Below, one piece after another: positions 27,777-34,869 of a stretch of 52,614 bases of DNA. The stretch comes from Cyclobacteriaceae bacterium. Its GTDB lineage: Bacteria; Bacteroidota; Bacteroidia; Cytophagales; Cyclobacteriaceae. The DNA lies in the NCBI GenBank assembly GCA_021648745.1, contig JAKISE010000012.1, positions 1 through 52,614 on the forward strand. Reading direction: 5' to 3'. Numbering within the stretch: position 1 is the first letter of the stretch; each line of letters opens with the position of its first letter. Both the position numbers and the translations under genes were made by a program. Under the pieces are notes generated by a model. The model worked only from the letters and a program-made list of their open reading frames with translations. It was not told the DNA's origin and did not search any database.

Positions 27777-28124
27777 ATGAAAAAAGCAGGACTAATTATC
27801 TATTCAATTCCTTTATTAGCCTTTGGCCTTGGCCATTTAACTAATGCAGGCCAAATGGTTGGAATGGTACCCAGCTGGATGCCATTTGGTGTAGTTTGGG
27901 TGTACCTTACAGGGCTAGCACTAATTGCAGCCGCTGTGTCGTTTCTAATTAACAAAAAAGTTGAGCTTGCAGGCAAACTATTGGCCTTAATGCTAATAAT
28001 CTTTGTAGTAACTATGCATATTCCAAGCTTAATAGCAGGTAACGAAAGTGCAATGCCTATGGTGTTTAAAGACTTAGCAATGGCAGGAGCCGCCTTATAC
28101 TTCTCAGCTACAGCTAATAGCTAA
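27777..28124 (+). CDS. DoxX-like four-helix membrane protein
   Basis: A 115-residue protein made almost wholly of four transmembrane helices (about 5-20, 40-58, 66-83, 95-112), with PSWMPFGVVWVYLTG and FKDLAMAGAALYF typical of DoxX-like proteins. These are widespread small membrane proteins often tied to redox or thiosulphate metabolism, but the specific role cannot be inferred here. It is monocistronic: a strong terminator follows at 28145. Confidence 0.8.
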   Translation: MKKAGLIIYSIPLLAFGLGHLTNAGQMVGMVPSWMPFGVVWVYLTGLALIAAAVSFLINKKVELAGKLLALMLIIFVVTMHIPSLIAGNESAMPMVFKDLAMAGAALYFSATANS

Positions 28125-28144
28125 TAAACTTCATATTTATATTA

Positions 28145-28175
28145 AATGCCAATCTATAATTAGATTGGCATTTTT
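28145..28175 (+). terminator. Rho-independent terminator after the DoxX-like gene
   Basis: A perfect 12-bp stem (AATGCCAATCTA / TAGATTGGCATT) with loop TAAT and a T-tract on the + strand, 20 bp after the stop codon. Confidence 0.9.
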
Positions 28176-28222
28176 CATTTATTATGAATAGCTTTATAGG
28201 TAGTACAAATACTGTTTTTATT

Positions 28223-28564
28223 ATGACGGATTATAAAATTAGATTACACAGCATACTTTGCTATTTACCTGATGAAAGTACGGATGAAGTATATTTAATG
28301 TTTAACGGAAAAAAAATTTGGCCCAAAAACGAAACATACAGCTCCATGAATGAAGGTGATGCGGCTGATTTAAAAGTTGAAACTACCCTTGCTCGAGGAG
28401 CCTCTATAAAAATAGAGCTGTGGGAGTACGATGACCTTTCTCCTGACGATTATTTAGGAAAATTTATATTAGAGGCCGATAAAATTGGTGGGCCTTATAC
28501 CAATGATATGATAAAAGAAGATGATGGAAAAGCAAAGTATGGGTTGAATTGGGAGGTGAAGTAG
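28223..28564 (+). CDS. Small C2-like domain protein, function unknown
   Basis: A 113-residue acidic protein from the ATG at 28223 (an ATG at 28184 would add 13 residues). The beta-rich pattern DYKIRLHSILCYLPDEST, then IKIELWEYDDLSPDDYLGKF followed by a Gly-containing turn, is what a small C2-like beta-sandwich looks like; the DDLSPDDYLGK stretch fits a C2-type loop. No signal peptide. No function can be assigned. It follows the DoxX-like terminator and so has its own promoter. Confidence 0.65.
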   Translation: MTDYKIRLHSILCYLPDESTDEVYLMFNGKKIWPKNETYSSMNEGDAADLKVETTLARGASIKIELWEYDDLSPDDYLGKFILEADKIGGPYTNDMIKEDDGKAKYGLNWEVK

Positions 28565-28627
28565 GGGAAGGCAATCCTCCTATTGTCTGGTTGTGTTATA
28601 TAGAGTTGTTGTAACCAATTAGAATAA

Positions 28628-29022
28628 ATGAAAAGAATAATCTACATACTATTAATGACATTTTTGGTTAGTTGTGGTGACTATGAATATGTTCGTTTTG
28701 AAACAGCCCAACCTGATGGAGTAAAAGAGGCGGAATCATTAATAGAAAAATGAAAGGAGAATATGTCAATTGTTCCAATTAAGACGACATATTAATTATC
28801 TCTGATAAATTGATTTTGAATTTGCGAACATTTAAATCTAAAAGCCATAGAAACGACTTAGAATTCGACTCAACAATTTCTGTAAACAGGAATATTGATG
28901 ATGAATTAATGAAACTGTTTAAAAGCGATGGATACGAGATTAAAATTATTGAAGATAGAATAAAAGCGTCTCAAACAGACATTGATACCGTCTTTCAGAT
29001 TTCAGAAAAGAAAAAACTATAG
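28628..29022 (+). pseudogene. Decayed small lipoprotein gene (frameshift plus stop)
   Basis: The first frame reads MKRIIYILLMTFLVSCG, a lipoprotein signal with lipobox VSC|G, and stops at a TGA at 28751 after 41 codons. Adding one A in the A-run at 28746-28750 would continue the reading into MKGEYVNCSN, then a TAA at 28780, then DDILIISDKL and the remaining 70 codons to 29022 (ending DTVFQISEKKKL). The two parts look like one protein of about 130 residues carrying one frameshift and one nonsense mutation. The alternative is two tiny genes, but the second has no good start codon. No function is known. Confidence 0.65.
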
Positions 29023-29098
29023 AAATTTAAAGGAAGCTCCTTCTTAAACTTCAAACCTGAGTTCGACCAACTGTTTAAATGTAAGTCGGAACTCAGGT

Positions 29099-29120
29099 TA
29101 GTAGGGCGCTGAACCCTACT
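29099..29120. terminator. Inverted repeat at the end of dsbD
   Basis: A perfect 7-bp stem, AGTAGGG-CGCTGAA-CCCTACT, overlapping the dsbD stop codon. A second, larger imperfect inverted repeat (AACCTGAGTTC / GAACTCAGGTT) lies just outside at about 29055-29098. No strong U-tract, so a terminator or RNA-stability role is only likely. Confidence 0.45.
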
Positions 29121-31128
29121 ATTTCACAGCTTCCTCTGCTTTAAACCTACGGCTCGTTTCATCTAAAAAGCCAGCAAAACCCTCTACGCTCAAATCATAG
29201 CCTCTGGGTTGGATTATCAATTCTTCTTGCTGATTTAAAATGACATAAAAAGGCTGAGCGTTATTATTATAACGACTTATCTGAAAATCAGCATTTTGCT
29301 TACCCAGTGTTTTCTTAACCTTATTATCATAACTAGAGGTGTACCATTCGTCTTCGGGCAGCTCTGTTCTATCATCAACATAAAGGGCTACCAACACAAA
29401 ATCTTCGTTGAGCCTTTTAAGTACCTTTGGGTCTGACCACACACGTGCTTCCATTTCTCTACAATTAACACAGCCATGGCCTGTAAAATCTATAAATAAA
29501 GGTTTGTTTTGCTCTTTGGCACAAGCTAAGGCTTGTTCATAATCGAAATAGCCCTGTAGTTTATGGGGAAAATGTAAGAACTCATCGTACTTAGGCTCTT
29601 CACAAATATTGGTTGGTTCTGATGTCATAATGCCTCCACGCGATTCTGCAATATTAAAATCGTGTGTTGCCATGGGAGGTAAATAACCCGAAAGTGCTTT
29701 TAAAGGAGCTCCCCACATACCAGGTATGAGGTAAAGGACAAAGGTGAATGTTATGATAGACATTAATAAACGATATACTCCAATATGTTCCATAGGACTA
29801 TCGTGTGGCAATCGAACCTTACCCAATAGGTATAAGCCCATAATACCGAAAATTACAATCCAGAAGGCAAGATAGATTTCACGATCTAAAATACCCCAAT
29901 GATAGGCTTGGTCTGCTACGCTTAGGAACTTGAGGCCAAGAGCCAGTTCTGCTAAGCCCAATACAACTTTAACAGAGTTTAGCCAACCTCCAGACTTTGG
30001 CATTTTTTGCAACCAGGCCGGGAAAAAGGCAAATAGAGTAAACGGCAACGCAAAGGCTAACGAAAACGCAAGCATGCCTAAAATGGGTTTAATAAACTCT
30101 CCTTGAGCTGATAAAACTAATACACTTCCTACAATTGGGAACGTACACGAGAATGAGATTAGTGCTAACGTAAACGCCATAAAAAACACGCCTATCATGC
30201 CCCCTTTATTGCTTTGTGCATCAATTTTATTTACTAACTGATGTGGCAAGGTGATTTCGAATAAACCTAAAAATGAAAGGGCAAATACAAAGAAAATGAT
30301 GAAAATTATCACATTGGGAATCCAGTGGGTCGCTAATTGGTTGAGGGTGTCGGCACCAAATAGTACAGCGGTAAGCGTTCCTAACACGGTAAATATAAAA
30401 ATAATGGAAGCCCCAAAAATTAAGGCTTTTTGCTTTCCATTTCCGCCCTTTTCATGTTCTTTTAAAAAGAAAGTGACAGTCATAGGAATCATAGGGAACA
30501 CACACGGAGTTAATAAAGTAATTAAGCCCGTTACAAATGCAAAAAACATAAATGCCCAAAGGCTTTTGTCTTCGGGCTTAGTAATACCTTCCTCTACATA
30601 TGTAGAAGGTGTGGGTTTAATGTCTTTACTCGCTATCTCAACTTCACTTTTTTTTTGAACCTGTTTAAGCCCAAAATTGGTTTGCGAAAAATCCTCGTCA
30701 AACGGAATGCATCTCCCATCAGTATCGGTACACACTTGGTATTCGTAATTACCCTCAAAATGCAGTTGACCGGACAGTACTTTTATTGTTTGCCTAAACT
30801 CCCCCTTGCCTTCAAAATAGGTGTAATCCCCCTCAAAAATCTCATCGTAGCCTTTCTTTGGGTTAATGGCTCTTAGTCTTCCAACAAGCTCATAGCTGTC
30901 GTTTGGAGTAAAGATGAAAGTTGTTACCATTGGACCTAACTCAGGGTCGAAATCGGAAGAGTATAAATGCCAGCCTTTATCAATGTTAGCTTTAAAGACT
31001 AGGTCAATTTTATCACCTACCTTATAATCTCCTGTCGATAGCTCATATTGCCAAATGGCAGGTTGTAAAATTTGGGCTTGGCTTATAATTGAAGCCAAGA
31101 AAAAAAGAATAAAAAGGGATTTTTTCAT
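29119..31128 (-). CDS. dsbD: Thiol:disulfide interchange protein DsbD
   Basis: About 669 residues with the full three-domain architecture of DsbD, which carries electrons from cytoplasmic thioredoxin to periplasmic thiol enzymes. A signal peptide (MKKSLFILFFLASIISQAQ) leads into the N-terminal beta domain (about 25-165); then eight transmembrane helices begin near LITLLTPCVFPMIPMTVTF, whose Cys is one of the redox pair (the second lies in SCTFPIVGSVLVLS); the C-terminal thioredoxin-like domain has the active site GHGCVNCREME. I start at 31128 rather than two codons earlier. Confidence 0.93.
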   Translation of the reverse strand: MKKSLFILFFLASIISQAQILQPAIWQYELSTGDYKVGDKIDLVFKANIDKGWHLYSSDFDPELGPMVTTFIFTPNDSYELVGRLRAINPKKGYDEIFEGDYTYFEGKGEFRQTIKVLSGQLHFEGNYEYQVCTDTDGRCIPFDEDFSQTNFGLKQVQKKSEVEIASKDIKPTPSTYVEEGITKPEDKSLWAFMFFAFVTGLITLLTPCVFPMIPMTVTFFLKEHEKGGNGKQKALIFGASIIFIFTVLGTLTAVLFGADTLNQLATHWIPNVIIFIIFFVFALSFLGLFEITLPHQLVNKIDAQSNKGGMIGVFFMAFTLALISFSCTFPIVGSVLVLSAQGEFIKPILGMLAFSLAFALPFTLFAFFPAWLQKMPKSGGWLNSVKVVLGLAELALGLKFLSVADQAYHWGILDREIYLAFWIVIFGIMGLYLLGKVRLPHDSPMEHIGVYRLLMSIITFTFVLYLIPGMWGAPLKALSGYLPPMATHDFNIAESRGGIMTSEPTNICEEPKYDEFLHFPHKLQGYFDYEQALACAKEQNKPLFIDFTGHGCVNCREMEARVWSDPKVLKRLNEDFVLVALYVDDRTELPEDEWYTSSYDNKVKKTLGKQNADFQISRYNNNAQPFYVILNQQEELIIQPRGYDLSVEGFAGFLDETSRRFKAEEAVK

Positions 31129-31158
31129 ATTCAAATAATTTGCTCATTTTATAATAAA

Positions 31159-31216
31159 CGTCATTCTGAAGAAGGTACGACAATGAGACTCTTCGGGCAA
31201 AGCCCTCAGAGTGACG
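31159..31216. repeat. GTGACG-type palindromic repeat, copy 2
   Basis: Ends CGTCATTCTGA and TCAGAGTGACG are inverted repeats with one mismatch, and an inner hairpin GGGC-AAA-GCCC is present. Same unit as in the hemB-hemL gap. Confidence 0.65.
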
Positions 31217-31264
31217 ATGAAACTTAATGGCGCTCAAATATAACAGGGTTGTAATTAAAAAAGT

Positions 31265-32641
31265 TTATTTCTTCATTTCTACAAAATGTTTGTAGAACAT
31301 CGCAATGGTTTCTATGCCTTTAAAAAAATTGAATAGCCCATAATGTTCGTTAGGAGAGTGAATGGCATCGGAATCCAATCCAAAACCAAGCAGTACCACA
31401 TCTACTTTAAGCACCTCTTTAAAAAGAGCTACAATAGGAATACTTCCTCCATCTCTAGTTGGAATAGGCGTCTTCCCCCAGGCTTCCTCAAAGGCCTTGC
31501 TAGCTGCCTCATAGGCTATCGAATCAGTTTTAACTACGGAGGGCTGGCCGCCATGATGTGCCTCCACTTTTACTTTTACATAGTCAGGGGCAATTGACTT
31601 GAAATGATTGATAAACAGCTCGGTGATTTCATCACTGATTTGGTTAGGAACTAAGCGCATAGAGATTTTAGCATAAGCCTTAGAAGGCAATACTGTTTTG
31701 GCTCCTTCGCCTGTATAGCCGCCCCATATTCCATTCACATCGAGGGCAGGACGAATGCCTGTTCGTTCATTGGTAGAAAATCCTTCTTCTCCTTTAACTT
31801 CATCTATCCCTAGTTCTGCTTTGTATTTGGCTATGTTAAATGGAGCCTTTGCCATTTGGTTCCTTTCGGCCCTTGAAAGCTCTTCTACCTTATCATAGAA
31901 ACCAGAAATAGTGATATGCCCATTTTTATCTGTTAATGAATCAATCATGGTACAAAGCACATTAATGGGGTTAGCAACAGCCCCTCCATAAACCCCTGAA
32001 TGCAAATCACGGTTGGGACCCGTAACTTCGACTTGCAAATAACTTAAACCACGTAAGCCTACAGTTATAGAAGGCGTATCAGTTGATATAATACCTGTGT
32101 CTGAGATAAGAATCACATCTCCTGCTAATTTTTCTTTATTCTCCTTTACAAAGGTTTCGAGGTTGCTTGAGCCAACTTCCTCTTCTCCTTCTATCATAAA
32201 TTTAACGTTGCAAGGCAAGGAACCTGTTTGAACCATCGCCTCCAATGCTTTTACATGCATATAGGCTTGGCCTTTGTCATCGCAAGCACCTCTTGCATAT
32301 ATTTTGTCGTTTTTTATTACAGGTTCAAATGGAGGAGAATCCCATAATTCATAAGGATCAGCTGGTTGCACATCGTAATGACCGTAAACCACAACAGTTG
32401 GTAAGGAAGCATCTATTATCTTTTCTCCGTACACTACAGGATGACCAGGGGTTTCTATGAGCTCAGCATTATCACAACCTGCTTCTAATAGTCTCACTTT
32501 TACCATTTCGGCCGTTTTTCGTACATCGCCTGCAAATTTTGGGTCGGCACTTACCGATGGTAATCGTAGTAAGTCGAATAGCTCGTCTAAAAACCGTTGT
32601 TTATTGTCTTCTATATAGGTGAGAATTGCTTTATTGTGCAT
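31265..32641 (-). CDS. M20-family dipeptidase
   Basis: A 458-residue metallopeptidase of the M20 (carnosinase/CNDP-type) family. The metal-site motifs are VVYGHYDVQPADPYELWDSP, RGACDDKGQ, EGEEEVGSSN and, near the C-terminus, GLDSDAIHSPNEHYGL. Such enzymes cleave dipeptides or aminoacyl substrates in the cytoplasm; the exact substrate is unknown. The gene is single, with the divergent CZB gene 147 bp away. Confidence 0.93.
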   Translation of the reverse strand: MHNKAILTYIEDNKQRFLDELFDLLRLPSVSADPKFAGDVRKTAEMVKVRLLEAGCDNAELIETPGHPVVYGEKIIDASLPTVVVYGHYDVQPADPYELWDSPPFEPVIKNDKIYARGACDDKGQAYMHVKALEAMVQTGSLPCNVKFMIEGEEEVGSSNLETFVKENKEKLAGDVILISDTGIISTDTPSITVGLRGLSYLQVEVTGPNRDLHSGVYGGAVANPINVLCTMIDSLTDKNGHITISGFYDKVEELSRAERNQMAKAPFNIAKYKAELGIDEVKGEEGFSTNERTGIRPALDVNGIWGGYTGEGAKTVLPSKAYAKISMRLVPNQISDEITELFINHFKSIAPDYVKVKVEAHHGGQPSVVKTDSIAYEAASKAFEEAWGKTPIPTRDGGSIPIVALFKEVLKVDVVLLGFGLDSDAIHSPNEHYGLFNFFKGIETIAMFYKHFVEMKK

Positions 32642-32788
32642 AAGATTATATTGAAATGTAAAAATGATGAACTTTAATGAGAAATAGCCTTTTCCAAATA
32701 CGAAAAAATGAATTGTTTTAATGGTAATATTTGGCGATTAATATAATTATTTTCATAATTGTTGCTTACTTAACATGCTTATTTTTTT

Positions 32789-33169
32789 ATGAGTACAACA
32801 GAGATAATTCAAAACATTGATAAAGCCATTGCTTCCCATGGTATGTGGAAAATGCGCTTAAAAAATGCCATTCAAACCCAAACAAGTGAGTTTGATGTTG
32901 CTTTTGTTCGTGTGCCAAATAATTGCGAATTTGGTAAGTGGCTAGATAAAGACCGGATGGTACTAAGTCGTTATCCGGTATTTAACCAAATTGTGCAATT
33001 GCACAAAGATTTACATATTGAAACTGCTGTTATTATGCAAATGGCATTAGCAAGAAAAGCAGCTGAAGCCACAGCAAGAATTGCTGTTGGAAGCAATTTT
33101 GCATCTATAAGTTCGAAGCTTACCATTGCTATGATGGGATGGAAAAGAGAACTGAAGGAAGTGGCTTAG
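32789..33169 (+). CDS. Standalone CZB (chemoreceptor zinc-binding) domain protein
   Basis: A 126-residue protein that consists only of a CZB domain. The expected zinc ligands are present: His17 in SHGMWKMRL, Cys46 in NCEFGKWLD and His72/His76 in LHKDLH. In other bacteria CZB domains are attached to chemoreceptors or diguanylate cyclases and sense zinc or hypochlorous acid; here the domain stands alone, with no receptor or cyclase next to it. A perfect hairpin follows the stop codon. Confidence 0.8.
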   Translation: MSTTEIIQNIDKAIASHGMWKMRLKNAIQTQTSEFDVAFVRVPNNCEFGKWLDKDRMVLSRYPVFNQIVQLHKDLHIETAVIMQMALARKAAEATARIAVGSNFASISSKLTIAMMGWKRELKEVA

Positions 33170-33194
33170 TAATGCTGTATCATATACAGCATTA
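33170..33194 (+). terminator. Perfect hairpin after the CZB gene
   Basis: Stem TAATGCTGTAT / ATACAGCATTA (11 bp) with loop CAT, beginning directly after the stop codon. It lacks a T-tract, so it may be a terminator or a 3'-end stabiliser. Confidence 0.5.
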
Positions 33195-33250
33195 CCTAAA
33201 TAATTAAAGAAAGAACTCCTATAACAATAAGTATTATCGCACTTCTCCTT

Positions 33251-33422
33251 TTAACCCGAAATATGCAATAGAATTTCTATTAGGCCTTTAACTCACTTCA
33301 AATCAGTCGCTTTGCTTTGTTTGTGTTCTCACCATAGCGGTGCTATGCTTTCGAATCCAAACTGCCTGATTTATTGTGACTTAAAGCCTCATCACGAACC
33401 CTATCGCATAATTCGGGTTTAA
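33251..33422 (-). mobile_element. 164-bp MITE, copy B (complete)
   Basis: The same element as at 14543-14706, on the opposite strand (33255-33418), differing at about two positions and again flanked by TTAA. The inner CATAGC-ACC-GCTATG hairpin is intact. It sits at the 3' end of the small gene downstream of kynA and supplies that protein's last residues. Confidence 0.85.
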
Positions 33423-33603
33423 TAGAAGAGGTGCGGTTCTTTTTAAAATTTAAGAGTTCAGCGAACTTGATAATCCTTTTTCGTTTAACCCTCTTGTTCC
33501 CCCAATAAGGGTTTTCAGCATTACTCTTTCTAAAACCGAGTAAATTACGGTTCTTTTTTTGCGTATTGCTACTATCTCTTGAAAAGCCAATCCCTCCAGT
33601 CAT
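33343..33603 (-). CDS. Small protein whose C-terminus is supplied by a MITE
   Basis: An 86-residue frame starting 3 bp after kynA. The first ~60 residues (MTGGIGFSRDSSNTQKKNRN, rich in Lys/Arg/Asn) look like a conserved small basic protein of the kind seen in Bacteroidota; I cannot name it. From the Lys at about residue 62 the reading passes through the TTAA and into the MITE (KPELCDRVRDEALSHNK), ending at 33343. The MITE therefore replaced the native C-terminus. Whether the protein is still functional is unknown. Cotranscription with kynA is likely. Confidence 0.55.
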   Translation of the reverse strand: MTGGIGFSRDSSNTQKKNRNLLGFRKSNAENPYWGNKRVKRKRIIKFAELLNFKKNRTSSIKPELCDRVRDEALSHNKSGSLDSKA

Positions 33604-33606
33604 TAG

Positions 33607-34629
33607 TTAGCTAAACCCAAGCCTTTCTTTTAACCCTATAGGTAGTTCAGGCAAATTTTTGCGCTGAACCAAATACGTATTTAACCCTGAAAGCTCGTTG
33701 AACACTCCATGATGGTCGCGCGATTTGCTCAGGTAATCGGCACCAGTACTACCCCCTGTTCCTGTACGCATACCAATCATGCGTGCTACCATGGAAATAT
33801 GGCGTGCTCGCCAAGTACTCATTAGCTCATCTATTAATATTAATGTATCTAATAATTGAAACGGAATCTGTAAAAGGGGATAATCACGATATGCCAAAAT
33901 AAACAAGGCAGCCCTATTGGCTTTGGCACTCAACCGATTTCCTTTTAGTTTTCCTTCGGTATAGAAAAACTGTTCGAAGGTTTTTAATATGCTTTCATCA
34001 TTTTCATTTAAGGTAGATGCAAAGGCTTTTTTGTAATCAACCCAGAACGGGTGGAATTTAACCTCAGTAGAATCATTATAAAATGGAGCATCGAAAAATG
34101 GAATTCGTTCTAGCCAACCATTTAGCAATTCTATTAACGAAGGCTGTGCTTCAATTTTGGCTATTTCATCAATATGCTCTTTCCGTAAATGGCTTTGGTA
34201 GAAAGCCTTGCCATGTCGGTCTTCAAACTTAAGGCCCATCATCGCTTCTAACATTTTAAATTGGAAACTCTGAAAACCCGAGGCTGGCCGAAGCTGGTCT
34301 CTAAAATCAAGAAAATCAAGCGGGGTCATGGTTTCCAACACATCAATTTGCTGAATACCCAACTGCCAAATAGTAGCTATCCGTTTTAGCCTATGCACTA
34401 CCGAAAACACATCGGGGGAGTTATCGTTAATTGTGGGCTTACGCATAATATCCACAATCGACTGCATTTCGTACTTCATCTGCTTAAACCAAAGCTCATA
34501 GGCTTGGTGAATAATGATGAAAAGCATTTCATCGTGGGCTTCATCTCCTGCTAGCCCACTTTCTGTTTGCTGTGCATTCAAAATTTTATCTAATTGTAAA
34601 TAATCGGAGTAATAAACGTTTTTAGCCAT
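33607..34629 (-). CDS. kynA: Tryptophan 2,3-dioxygenase
   Basis: A haem enzyme of about 340 residues that opens the indole ring of tryptophan to N-formylkynurenine. Signatures are HDEMLFIIIHQAYELWFKQM, LDFRDQLRPASGFQS and the late GTGGSTGADYL loop. I start at the ATG at 34629 (MAKNVYYSDYLQ); an ATG 15 codons upstream gives an unusual hydrophobic lead. The small basic protein gene follows in the same operon. Other kynurenine genes are not in the window. The divergent start region also carries the promoter of a structured RNA. Confidence 0.94.
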   Translation of the reverse strand: MAKNVYYSDYLQLDKILNAQQTESGLAGDEAHDEMLFIIIHQAYELWFKQMKYEMQSIVDIMRKPTINDNSPDVFSVVHRLKRIATIWQLGIQQIDVLETMTPLDFLDFRDQLRPASGFQSFQFKMLEAMMGLKFEDRHGKAFYQSHLRKEHIDEIAKIEAQPSLIELLNGWLERIPFFDAPFYNDSTEVKFHPFWVDYKKAFASTLNENDESILKTFEQFFYTEGKLKGNRLSAKANRAALFILAYRDYPLLQIPFQLLDTLILIDELMSTWRARHISMVARMIGMRTGTGGSTGADYLSKSRDHHGVFNELSGLNTYLVQRKNLPELPIGLKERLGFS

Positions 34630-34721
34630 AATTGATATATTAAGTACTAAAATTGCTGATTTTACTAAGCCCAAACAAGTACGAGTAGAATTCTGTTAAC
34701 ATTCGCTTAACAAAAAGATAA

Positions 34722-34753
34722 TTTGTACAATTAAAAATGTCATTATACTTTTG
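34722..34753 (+). promoter_or_regulatory. Bacteroidota promoter for the structured RNA
   Basis: TTTG at 34722-34725, a 20-bp spacer, and TACTTTTG at 34746-34753 match the TTTG-N(17-23)-TAnnTTTG consensus. The expected start of transcription is near 34759. Confidence 0.7.
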
Positions 34754-34758
34754 AAGTA

Positions 34759-34869
34759 GAAAATCCGTAGAGGATCAAATTATTAGCGGTTGCTGCCAAA
34801 GAAAGCAGGCGGTCGCGATAAGGATAACAGAAAGTGTCCTTAAGCTGTCCCGATTAGTCGGGATTTTTT
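34759..34869 (+). ncRNA. Structured small RNA, family not recognised
   Basis: An orphan transcription unit of about 110 nt with its own promoter and a strong terminator and no open reading frame of note. Predicted hairpins in order: H1 ATCC-GTAGA-GGAT (34763-34775); H2 an 11-bp stem with one bulged G, GCGGTTGCTGC against GCAGGCGGTCGC around an 8-nt loop (34786-34816); H3 AAGGA...TCCTT (34820-34841); H4 the terminator (34848-34869). It lies between divergent kynA and the end of a histidine-kinase gene. Length and isolation would suit a housekeeping or regulatory RNA (6S-like or other), but I do not recognise a diagnostic motif. Its 3' end overlaps the kinase stop codon on the other strand. Confidence 0.7.
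34848..34869 (+). terminator. Terminator of the structured RNA
   Basis: TCCCGA-TTAG-TCGGGA followed by six T residues. On the minus strand the same hairpin contains the last codons and the TAA stop of the histidine kinase. Confidence 0.88.

Noticed and set aside
30251..30658. Plus-strand open frame of 135 codons within dsbD
   Set aside because: It is antisense to the transmembrane domain of a well-supported DsbD; the basic, repetitive composition is that of a mirror of hydrophobic codons.
34786..34816. Reading the structured RNA as a small SRP RNA or part of RNase P RNA
   Set aside because: The GCAG and ACAGAAA pieces look suggestive, but the GGAA-loop core of SRP RNA and the conserved RNase P helices are absent and the unit is too short for RNase P.
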